Positions 6,927-13,001 of a stretch of DNA of 14,117 nt are shown here, in pieces. Origin of the DNA: Actinomycetes bacterium (GTDB lineage Bacteria; Actinomycetota; Acidimicrobiia; Acidimicrobiales; Palsa-688); the NCBI GenBank assembly GCA_021827285.1, contig JAKAWM010000018.1, positions 1-14,117 of the forward strand, in the 5' to 3' direction. The translations under genes were made by a program, and so were the position numbers. Each line of letters opens with the position of its first letter. The stretch's first letter is position 1. Under the pieces are notes generated by a model. That model was not told the origin of the DNA. It did not search any database and saw only the letters and a program-made list of their open reading frames with translations.

Positions 6927-8309
6927 ATGCCAAACCGCTACTGGCTGGAGACCCTGGGTTGCCCGAAGAACCAGGTCGACTCTGAGAAGTTGGCGGGGTT
7001 GCTGGAGGCCGACGGTTACCAACCATCTCGGCACCCCGGTCAGGCGGACCTGCTCGTGGTGAACACCTGCGCCTTCATTGAGGCCGCCCGGGAGGAGTCA
7101 GTCGAAGCAGTGCTCCAGCTGGGGGCGTCCAAGAAGCCAGGCGCCCGGCTGGTGGTGACGGGCTGTATGGCCCAACGCTACGGCGAGGAGCTGGCCTTGG
7201 CCCTGCCCGAGGTTGACCAGGTGGCGGGGTTCGGAGTGCCGGTCCAACTGGCCCGCAAGCCTGTACCCGCGGCCGCCCGCGCTCCAGCCCGGCTGCCGTC
7301 CTTTGACCTGCTCAACCTGCCCCGGCCAGCTGCCCAAGCACCGTGGGCCTATGTCAAGGTGGCCGAGGGCTGCGACCGGCACTGTGGGTTTTGCGCCATC
7401 CCCCAGTTCCGGGGGCCCCAGCGCTCACGCTCGCTCGAGGCCGTGGTGGCCGAGGTGGACGCCTTGGGTGCCCAAGAGGTTGTGCTGGTGGCTCAAGATC
7501 CCGTGTCCTGGGGCCGGGACCGGCGGTTCAATCCGGGGGAGATCGGTGCTCCGGGCTCAGGTGGCCCCCGGGCTCCGGGGGAAGGCGGCGGGTTGGCCCA
7601 CCTGGTGAAGGTCGTCCGCCAGCACACTCAACGCGTGCGCCTGCTCTACCTTTACCCCTCAGGGCTCTCGGACAGGCTGATTGACGCCATGGCTGAGAGC
7701 GGGTGCTCCTACTTCGACATGTCCCTGCAGCACGTTTCAGGTCGCCTTCTGCGCAGTATGCGCCGCTTCGGTGATGCCGAGCGCTTCGCCCAACTGGTGG
7801 CCAAGATCCGGCAACGCTACCCTGAGGCAGCCTTGCGTTCCTCGTTCGTGGTCGGGTACCCGGGGGAGACTGAAGAGGACCACGACCAATTGCTGGCCTT
7901 CCTTTCGGAGGCCCAGCTCGATTGGGCGGGATTTTTTGGCTTCTCTCCCGAGGAGGGTACCTATGCCGCTCAGCTAGCTGACCAGGTGCCCGCCGCGCTC
8001 GTATCGGAATGGATCAGCGAGTGCTCCGAGCTTCAGGGCTCCATTACTGCTGAGCGGCGCGGCGCCCTGGTCGGGACGGTATGCCGCGCCCTGGTGGATA
8101 GGCCGGGTCAGGCCCGCAGCCACCGCGAGGCACCGGAGATCGACGGGCTGATCAAAGTCCCTCGCCACATCCCGGTGGGTACTTGGGTCGACCTGAAGAT
8201 CACCAAGGCGGACGGGCTTGACCTGGTAGCCCGTGAGCTCCAACCGGCGGTGGCTCCCACGCCAACTCCGCAGGCGCCGTGTGCCCCAGACGGGACCGTG
8301 GCCGCGTGA
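6927..8309 (+). CDS. rimO: ribosomal protein S12 methylthiotransferase RimO
   Basis: Radical-SAM enzyme that adds a methylthio group to the conserved aspartate of ribosomal protein S12. From ATG 6927 it has 460 residues. The N-terminal methylthiotransferase domain carries C12 (LGCPKNQVDSE), C48 (NTCAF) and C80 (TGCMAQ) for the auxiliary iron-sulfur cluster. The radical-SAM CxxxCxxC is CDRHCGFC (C149, C153, C156), followed by YLYPSGL and the DMSLQHVSGRLLRSM stretch. A C-terminal TRAM domain ends the protein. LGCPKNQ and DMSLQH point to RimO rather than MiaB. A TTG 13 codons upstream (6888) is open in frame, but the family N-terminus fits ATG 6927. Residues about 200-222 form a Gly/Pro-rich insertion after GRD. 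The stop overlaps the next start as TGATG. Confidence 0.95.
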   Translation: MPNRYWLETLGCPKNQVDSEKLAGLLEADGYQPSRHPGQADLLVVNTCAFIEAAREESVEAVLQLGASKKPGARLVVTGCMAQRYGEELALALPEVDQVAGFGVPVQLARKPVPAAARAPARLPSFDLLNLPRPAAQAPWAYVKVAEGCDRHCGFCAIPQFRGPQRSRSLEAVVAEVDALGAQEVVLVAQDPVSWGRDRRFNPGEIGAPGSGGPRAPGEGGGLAHLVKVVRQHTQRVRLLYLYPSGLSDRLIDAMAESGCSYFDMSLQHVSGRLLRSMRRFGDAERFAQLVAKIRQRYPEAALRSSFVVGYPGETEEDHDQLLAFLSEAQLDWAGFFGFSPEEGTYAAQLADQVPAALVSEWISECSELQGSITAERRGALVGTVCRALVDRPGQARSHREAPEIDGLIKVPRHIPVGTWVDLKITKADGLDLVARELQPAVAPTPTPQAPCAPDGTVAA

Positions 8310-8950
8310 TGGCTGGCCAGCCAACAATGGTGCCCAGCGGGACGGAGGAACACTCCCCGGGTACCTTGGGCCGTTACGGCGGCAACGGCCAAGCGGGTCA
8401 CAGCTGGCGCCTCGGCACTGCCGCCAACGGCGTGACCATCGCTCGCTTGGCGTGCACACCCGTTTTAGTCGTCCTCATTCTCCGGGCCACCCCCTCCTTG
8501 GTGGCTCTGTTTTTTTGGGCTGCCCTGGCGGGCACGGACTTCGCTGACGGATGGCTGGCACGGCGGCGCGGTACGACGGCATCGGGTGCCTTTCTCGACC
8601 CCTTGGCGGACAAGTTCTTGGTGCTGGGGGCCCTGGCGGCCATGGTGGCCCGTGGCACCGTGACGCTCTTGCCTGTGGCCCTCCTCGCAGGCCGCGAGGT
8701 AGTCATGACCTGGTACCGGGTGGTCGTGGCCAGGCACGGCATCAGTGTGCCGGCGCGCCGGGTGGCCAAGGTCAAGACCTTGGTCGAGTTCGTTACTGTC
8801 GGTCTGGCGCTGCTACCGGTCAGCTGGTCGTCCCGGCTCACGCTCTCTCACGCTTCCCTGTGGCTGGCCGTCGGGCTGGCGTGGGCCAGCGGCGCGCAGT
8901 ACCTGGTGGACAGCCGATCTGGCCGGCGGGCTGTGGCCTCGAGTGCCTAG
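8309..8950 (+). CDS. pgsA: CDP-diacylglycerol-glycerol-3-phosphate 3-phosphatidyltransferase (PgsA-like)
   Basis: Membrane enzyme of the CDP-alcohol phosphatidyltransferase family. The likely reaction is CDP-diacylglycerol plus glycerol-3-phosphate to phosphatidylglycerophosphate. The catalytic motif runs from D77 to D101: DFADGWLAR, then seven residues, then GAFLDPLAD. Most family members have eight residues between AR and G, so one appears missing. About five to six hydrophobic helices follow residue 40. ATG at 8309 overlaps the rimO stop as TGATG; ATG 8327 is an alternative. Either gives a hydrophilic N-terminal extension of about 35 residues before ANGVTIARL, where PgsA usually begins almost at once. 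The position before cinA is the usual actinobacterial place for pgsA. The exact substrate is inferred from this context; other CDP-alcohol enzymes share the motif. Confidence 0.88.
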   Translation: MAGQPTMVPSGTEEHSPGTLGRYGGNGQAGHSWRLGTAANGVTIARLACTPVLVVLILRATPSLVALFFWAALAGTDFADGWLARRRGTTASGAFLDPLADKFLVLGALAAMVARGTVTLLPVALLAGREVVMTWYRVVVARHGISVPARRVAKVKTLVEFVTVGLALLPVSWSSRLTLSHASLWLAVGLAWASGAQYLVDSRSGRRAVASSA

Positions 8951-8957
8951 CGGCGCG

Positions 8958-10298
8958 ATGCCGGGCCAGGGCGCGCTCCCGGCCCCCTTCGACTGCGAGA
9001 TCGTGGCCATCGGCACGGAACTCCTACTGGGCCAGGTGGTGGACACCAACTCAGCGTGGTTGGGCGACCGCCTGGCGGCGGCCGGCATAGCCTGCTACTT
9101 CCAGACCAAGGTGGGCGACAACCAGCCGCGGATCGTGGCCGCCCTGGAAGTGGCTCTTAGCAGGGCCTGCGCCGTCATCTGCTGCGGCGGGCTGGGCCCG
9201 ACGCCTGACGACATCACACGAGAGGCCATCGCCGAGATGATGGGGGTCGAGTTGGTGCGCGACCCCGGCCTGGAGGAGATGTTGGCGAGGCGTTTTTTGG
9301 GACGGGACCTGCCAGCGAGCAACTACAAGCAGGCAGATGTCCCCCGGGGCTGCTCCCCGGTGCTTCCCACCATGGGCACGGCCCCTGGGTTGATCTGCCC
9401 AGTCGGGGAGAAGGTCATCTACGCCGTGCCCGGCGTCCCCGCCGAGATGCGTGAGATGGTGGAGCGGGCCGTGGTACCTGACCTCCGGCAGCGGTCCGGG
9501 GTTACCGCCACGATACGAAGCCGTTTCCTCCGGGTGTGGGGAGTGCCAGAGTCCAAGGTGGCCGAGATCGTTGGCCCGCGGGTACAGGCACTGGAGGCCG
9601 TTGGCAACCCCACGATCGCGTTCCTGGCCAGCGCCACCGAGGGGGTCAGGGTCAGGGTGACGGCCCGGGCTGTCCTGGGCGGTCCCGAGGTCAGCTCCCC
9701 CATGAACCCGGTCGCAGCCGAGGAACTGGCCGGCCGCATGCTGGACGCGGAGGAAGCCAACTTGCGGGCCCTTCTCGGTGACGCGGTCGGGGGGGTGGAC
9801 GACGAAGGGCTTGAGGTCAGCCTCGGGCGTCTCCTCTCCCTTCGGGGCTGGCACCTGGCGGTGGCCGAATCGCTGACCGGGGGCATGGTGGCGAGCCGTT
9901 TGGCCAGCGTGCCGGGAGCAAGCCATTGGTTCGGCGGCGGCGTGGTGGCTTATACCGACGCCGTCAAGCGTGGGCCGCTCGGCGTGGTGGCTGATCTTGT
10001 CGTGAGCGAGCAAGCGGCCAAGGAAATGGCCGTTGGGGTGGCCCGGCTGACGTCGGTCGAGGTCGGCCTTTCGGTAACCGGGGTAGCTGGTCCTTCCCTC
10101 CAGGAGGACCAGCCCGTCGGTACCGTCTTTGTGGGAATGTGCCTGCCCGAAGATGGTCAGCCTGGGGCCACCCAGGTGACGGTAGCCGCCCGCCTCTCAC
10201 TGCCAGGAGATCGTCAACTCGTGCGTGAACGAGCGGCGACGTCGGCACTGGACTTGGTCCGGCGCCAGTTGGGCCGGCTCGGGCCCCGGCCCGCGTAA
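8958..10298 (+). CDS. cinA: CinA: competence/damage-inducible family protein with nicotinamide-nucleotide amidase domain
   Basis: Two-domain cytoplasmic protein of pyridine nucleotide salvage, 446 residues. The N-terminal MoaB/MogA-like domain (COG1058; about 12-180) has IVAIGTELLLGQVVDTNS (15-32), GGLGPTPDD (77-85) and YAVPGVPAEM (155-164). The C-terminal PncC amidase domain (about 285-440) has AVAESLTGGMVASRL (301-315), GGGVVAYTDAVK (326-337) and SVTGVAGP (372-379). The usual GGG-rich stretch after AGP reads SLQEDQPVGTV. ATG 8958 is chosen; GTG 8943, overlapping the pgsA end, is also open and neither has a clear ribosome binding site. In Streptococcus pneumoniae cinA forms an operon with recA; here recA lies nearby but on the opposite strand. 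Family assignment is firm; the in vivo role is less so. Confidence 0.93.
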   Translation: MPGQGALPAPFDCEIVAIGTELLLGQVVDTNSAWLGDRLAAAGIACYFQTKVGDNQPRIVAALEVALSRACAVICCGGLGPTPDDITREAIAEMMGVELVRDPGLEEMLARRFLGRDLPASNYKQADVPRGCSPVLPTMGTAPGLICPVGEKVIYAVPGVPAEMREMVERAVVPDLRQRSGVTATIRSRFLRVWGVPESKVAEIVGPRVQALEAVGNPTIAFLASATEGVRVRVTARAVLGGPEVSSPMNPVAAEELAGRMLDAEEANLRALLGDAVGGVDDEGLEVSLGRLLSLRGWHLAVAESLTGGMVASRLASVPGASHWFGGGVVAYTDAVKRGPLGVVADLVVSEQAAKEMAVGVARLTSVEVGLSVTGVAGPSLQEDQPVGTVFVGMCLPEDGQPGATQVTVAARLSLPGDRQLVRERAATSALDLVRRQLGRLGPRPA

Positions 10299-10319
10299 AC
10301 ACCCGGGCCGGCGTGCCCG
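10271..10319. terminator. GC-rich hairpins between convergent genes (weak terminator candidate)
   Basis: GGGCCGG (10271-10277) can pair with CCGGCCC (10286-10292) across an 8-nt loop inside the last cinA codons. CGGGC (10304-10308) can pair with GCCCG (10315-10319) in the 35-nt gap before the convergent gene. There is no T-run in either direction. The convergent layout calls for termination here, but the structures are cheap at this GC content. Confidence 0.3.
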
Positions 10320-10333
10320 CGTCGAGGGGTACC

Positions 10334-10726
10334 TCAGCCGAACCAGTGAAGCGAGAGCACCTCGGTGAGGTGATCGCGCAGGCTCAGCCGGCGTGAGGCA
10401 AGTTCATGGCGCTCGATGCGCAGAGCCTCCACGTGGTCGAGGCACTGCCACCCAACCGGCATGTCCAAGACAGCTTGCGCCTGCGGTTGAGTGTAGGAAA
10501 AAGGAGCAGCCTGGAGCGCCCGAAGGGCTGCGTACCTGTCCGTCGAGAGCTGCACGGTGCGGTTGACCTGTGCGCCCCGACCGAGCGCGTCCAAAAGACC
10601 GTCGAGCACATGTAAACGAGCGTCGATCTTGGCCAGCTCGTCAGACAAGCTTGGTGTTGTCAAATCAACAACACCAACGGGCACTGACGTTGAGGCGGAG
10701 GCCGCGACCGCACCTGGACCTACCAT
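10334..10726 (-). CDS. stand-alone GyrA/ParC coiled-coil 'tower'-like protein
   Basis: A 130-residue protein with no known name that I recognise. After a low-complexity Ala/Ser/Val leader, two stretches follow the tower (coiled-coil arm) of type IIA topoisomerase A subunits. ARLHVLDGLLDAL resembles the GyrA helix usually read as RAHILEGLxxAL. QPQAQAVLDMPVG, followed by a helix rich in Glu, Arg and Leu, resembles EQQAQAILDLRLQ and the helix after it. No catalytic tyrosine, winged helix or C-terminal pinwheel is present. The start is set at 10726 rather than at the ATG 10759, because GGGAGG (10732-10737) lies five bases upstream. The gene follows recA by 170 nt and faces cinA. It may dimerise as the tower tips do, or modify gyrase; both are inference. 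Confidence 0.75.
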   Translation of the reverse strand: MVGPGAVAASASTSVPVGVVDLTTPSLSDELAKIDARLHVLDGLLDALGRGAQVNRTVQLSTDRYAALRALQAAPFSYTQPQAQAVLDMPVGWQCLDHVEALRIERHELASRRLSLRDHLTEVLSLHWFG

Positions 10727-10731
10727 ACCCA

Positions 10732-10737
10732 CCTCCC
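10732..10737 (-). promoter_or_regulatory. strong ribosome binding site that fixes the tower-protein start
   Basis: Minus-strand GGGAGG followed by TGGGT and ATG gives a nearly ideal Shine-Dalgarno spacing of five bases. It lies inside the longer reading frame that begins at 10759, so it argues for the shorter protein beginning at 10726. Confidence 0.75.
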
Positions 10738-10840
10738 GTTGAAAACCCAACTGCGCCATGCTATCGACGCTGAAGCGGGTCTCGCCCCAAGTATCGCGCC
10801 AAGAGCTGCCCTACGCCAGAGGTTTAGAGCAGGTTCTTGG

Positions 10841-10861
10841 TGCCGACCCGGTGGACCGGCA
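10841..10861 (-). terminator. weak hairpin after recA
   Basis: TGCCG and CGGCA can pair across 11 nt, about 36 nt past the recA stop, with an internal CCGG/CCGG alternative. No T-run follows. It may mark partial termination between recA and the tower gene. The direct repeat GCAGGTTC (10829-10836 and 10859-10866) lies at the same spot. Confidence 0.2.
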
Positions 10862-10896
10862 GGTTCAGTGGTAGCTCCGGTTTGGCTGGGGCTCGT

Positions 10897-11958
10897 TCAG
10901 TCGCCGAGGAGTACCGGGCTGTCCTGTTGCTCCGAGCCGATGTCGGTTGGGCCCGCAGCCTCCTGGTCAACTACGGCAGCCACCCCAACTTTTTGGCGGA
11001 CCTTCTCAGAGACTTCGATCATGAGCTCAAGATTTTCAGCCAGGAAAGCCTTTGCATTTTCACGGCCCTGACCGATCTGCTCTCCTTCATAGGTGTACCA
11101 CGCACCGGACTTGCGTAGTATGCCTAGTTCCGTGGCCACATCGAGCAGGGTACCCTCCCGGCTGATGCCTTTAGCGAACATAATGTCGAATTCGCATTGC
11201 TTGAACGGAGGTGCGATCTTGTTTTTGACGACTTTGACACGTGTGCGGTTACCTACTACCTCGGCCCCGTCCTTGATGGACTCGACGCGACGTATATCGA
11301 GGCGGACTGAGGAATAGAACTTGAGGGCCCGGCCACCCGGCGTGACCTCAGGTGAGCCGAACATAACGCCTACCTTCTCTCTCAGCTGGTTGATGAAGAT
11401 GGCGATCGTCCTGGACTTGCTCAGGGTGGCGGTGAGTTTGCGAAGGGCCTGGGACATGAGCCTGGCTTGGAGGCCGACATGGGCGTCCCCCATCTCGCCT
11501 TCGATCTCCGCTCGGGGAGTGAGAGCCGCCACCGAGTCGATGACGATTACGTCGAGCGCACCCGAACGTATGAGCATGTCTGTTATCTCGAGCGCTTGCT
11601 CACCGGTGTCGGGTTGGGAGATCAGCAGATCGTCGATGTTGACGCCGATGGCCTTTGCGTAGCTCGGGTCCATGGCATGCTCCGCGTCGATGTAGGCGCA
11701 TATCCCGCCGTTGCGCTGGGCCTCGGCTACTACGTGCATGGCGAGGGTCGACTTACCGGAGGATTCTGGGCCGAACAGCTCCACTACGCGGCCGCGGGGG
11801 AGCCCCCCGATGCCAATGGCCAAGTCAAGGGAAAGTGCGCCGGTCGAGATGGCCTCGACCTGCATGTGGGTGCTCTCGCCCATCCGCATGATGGCGCCTT
11901 TGCCGAACTGCTTCTCGATCTGGCCTAAGGCCATCTCCAATGCCTTGTCGCGTTCCAC
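10897..11958 (-). CDS. recA: recombinase RecA
   Basis: ATP-dependent DNA strand-exchange protein and LexA co-protease in SOS repair. From GTG 11958 it has 353 residues, the family's usual size. It shows ERDKALEMALGQIEKQFGKG at the N-terminus, Walker A GPESSGKST (63-71), the catalytic glutamate E93 in YIDAEHA, Walker B VIVIDS (137-142), and the L2 region beginning INQLREKVGVMFGSPEVTPGG (from about 190). The C-terminus is acidic and short. An in-frame TTG at 12012 would add 18 poorly conserved residues. GTG 11958 fits the family and has GAGAGGA nine bases upstream (11968-11974). No intein is present. No recX follows. The upstream region carries a LexA-type box and a structured leader. The identity is very secure. 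Confidence 0.97.
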   Translation of the reverse strand: MERDKALEMALGQIEKQFGKGAIMRMGESTHMQVEAISTGALSLDLAIGIGGLPRGRVVELFGPESSGKSTLAMHVVAEAQRNGGICAYIDAEHAMDPSYAKAIGVNIDDLLISQPDTGEQALEITDMLIRSGALDVIVIDSVAALTPRAEIEGEMGDAHVGLQARLMSQALRKLTATLSKSRTIAIFINQLREKVGVMFGSPEVTPGGRALKFYSSVRLDIRRVESIKDGAEVVGNRTRVKVVKNKIAPPFKQCEFDIMFAKGISREGTLLDVATELGILRKSGAWYTYEGEQIGQGRENAKAFLAENLELMIEVSEKVRQKVGVAAVVDQEAAGPTDIGSEQQDSPVLLGD

Positions 11959-12025
11959 CGGGGACCGTCCTCTCGCTTTGTCTGGTGGGCTATGTGGGGT
12001 GCAGGGTGACAACCTACGAGGGGGG

Positions 12026-12075
12026 TGTGACCGTTATGCACTGTCCTGAAGACGGCAGCATCTTCTACGGTCACA
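12026..12075 (-). promoter_or_regulatory. 9-bp inverted repeat in the presumed recA leader
   Basis: TGTGACCGT (12026-12034) is the exact reverse complement of ACGGTCACA (12067-12075). Inside the loop GAAGA (12048-12052) and TCTTC (12061-12065) form a second, nested pair. In RNA this would be a two-tier stem-loop 70-120 nt before the recA start codon. As DNA, the half-sites are 41 bp centre to centre, close to four helical turns, so paired protein binding is also possible. Confidence 0.55.
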
Positions 12076-12091
12076 GCACTTGAACTCCATA

Positions 12092-12097
12092 ATTGTA
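12092..12097 (-). promoter_or_regulatory. candidate -10 element of the recA promoter (TACAAT)
   Basis: Minus-strand TACAAT matches the TATAAT consensus at five of six bases, in a locally AT-rich patch that stands out here. A second TANNNT hexamer, TAGCCT, lies at 12110-12115. The -35 region is poor (TTGGTG with 19 nt spacing) and abuts the LexA-type box. Transcription would start near 12085 and leave a leader of about 125 nt. Confidence 0.5.
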
Positions 12098-12119
12098 ACT
12101 CGTCGGTCTAGGCTAGCAC

Positions 12120-12133
12120 CAAACAGACGTTCG
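12120..12133 (-). promoter_or_regulatory. LexA/SOS box upstream of recA
   Basis: Minus-strand CGAACGTCTGTTTG fits the Bacillus/Mycobacterium-type LexA operator CGAACRNRYGTTYG at all but one position. It lies 22 nt upstream of the TACAAT element, over the -35 region, where LexA binding would block polymerase. recA is the classic SOS gene, which raises the prior strongly. Confidence 0.7.
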
Positions 12134-12180
12134 GTAGTGGATTGCGGTGGGCCTCCCCTGGGAGCAGCCTGCCTAACCGC

Positions 12181-12729
12181 TCAGGCCCCCTGGCCAGAGC
12201 GGCTATCGGAGAGACTGAACGGCAGCTCCTCCAACACCCGGTAACGCGCCCCTTGGGGGTGGAGATTGCTTTGGACCAGTGCCAGGGACGTGACCGGCCA
12301 GGTCGCTGCCAAGGGGGCGAGCAGGTGCCCATGCCGGCGGAGGTCAACATGTTGCTTGCCCCGGGCCAGGGTCACATGCCCCAGGTACGCTCGCTCCGGT
12401 GGAGGCTTGCCTAGCCGGGCGGTGGCCCGTTCGGTAGCGCGCGCCGCGGGCGCCAGCCCGGCAACGGGCCAGATCACGAGGCTGGGCCCGAGAAAGCACG
12501 TAGCCGGGCCCCCGTTAGCCGCAATGGGGGCCGCCAGGTCCCGAGCTACCCGGGAAAGCGCCCTCCTGGCTGTCTCGATCTCTTGGGGGCTGATCTCCCC
12601 GAAAAACCGCAGCGTTACGTGCCACTGTTCCTCGCCTGACCAACGCAGGCCGTCCATGGTGGGCCTCGGGAGGCTGGCCAACGCGTCAATCACATCCCGG
12701 TCGGGCCAGACCGCCACAAAGCAGCGCAC
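12181..12729 (-). CDS. thpR: RNA 2',3'-cyclic phosphodiesterase (LigT/ThpR, 2H family)
   Basis: Member of the 2H phosphoesterase superfamily, which opens 2',3'-cyclic phosphate ends of RNA and can show 2'-5' RNA ligase activity. The two catalytic HxTx motifs are HVTLRFFG (H37) and HVTLAR (H118), at the usual distance. The family end is also present (LVQSNLHPQGARYRVLEELPF, about 151-171). From GTG 12729 the protein has 182 residues and opens with RCFVAVWPD, as homologues do. An ATG at 12792 would add 21 residues of unusual composition and is the alternative start; neither has a strong ribosome binding site. It is followed after 222 nt by recA on the same strand, but that gap holds a separate recA promoter. 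Confidence 0.9.
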   Translation of the reverse strand: MRCFVAVWPDRDVIDALASLPRPTMDGLRWSGEEQWHVTLRFFGEISPQEIETARRALSRVARDLAAPIAANGGPATCFLGPSLVIWPVAGLAPAARATERATARLGKPPPERAYLGHVTLARGKQHVDLRRHGHLLAPLAATWPVTSLALVQSNLHPQGARYRVLEELPFSLSDSRSGQGA

Positions 12730-12847
12730 CGCGCGCAGGCTAGCGGGGTTGGAACACGGGCCTCGACGGGGCGAAAAAGACCACTGCGGCATGGCCGCCC
12801 CGGGAGCAGGCTGGCGGGGACCCGCTCAACCGGGGCGACCGGGGCTC

Positions 12848-12853
12848 ATGTTA
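12848..12853 (-). promoter_or_regulatory. possible -10 element for thpR (TAACAT)
   Basis: Minus-strand TAACAT fits TANNNT in an otherwise very GC-rich gap (12730-13001). It would start transcription near 12841, about 50 nt before ATG 12792. No -35 is evident at normal spacing. The rest of the gap shows no coding signal I trust. Confidence 0.25.
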
Positions 12854-12930
12854 GCGTGTCCAGCCTGGAAGGGATGGCAGGCCATGGCCGCAAGGGCGCA
12901 CCGCCAACGGCCGGGCTCGCCCAGGCAGTT

Positions 12931-12978
12931 GCTGGCCGCGTTGGCGGCGTGGGCCCTTGGGCGACGCCAAACGCCAGC
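12931..12978 (-). terminator. long GC-rich hairpin after the GntR gene
   Basis: GCTGGC (12931-12936) and TTGGCG (12941-12946) can pair with GCCAGC (12973-12978) and CGCCAA (12965-12970). This gives a stem of roughly 14 pairs with a small bulge and an 18-nt loop. It begins 24 nt after the stop of the GntR-family gene. No T-run follows, but GC-rich Actinobacteria often lack one. It separates the GntR unit from thpR. Confidence 0.45.
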
Positions 12979-13001
12979 CGTGCCATGTGGCGCGGGCCGG
13001 G

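Noticed and set aside
9051..10013. Long open frame of about 320 codons on the minus strand inside cinA
   Set aside because: It is antisense to a clear CinA, matches no family I recognise, and is rich in His, Gly, Arg and Pro as expected of antisense frames in GC-rich DNA.
10897..11958. Intein or truncation in recA
   Set aside because: The gene is continuous, of normal length, and keeps all ATPase and loop motifs.
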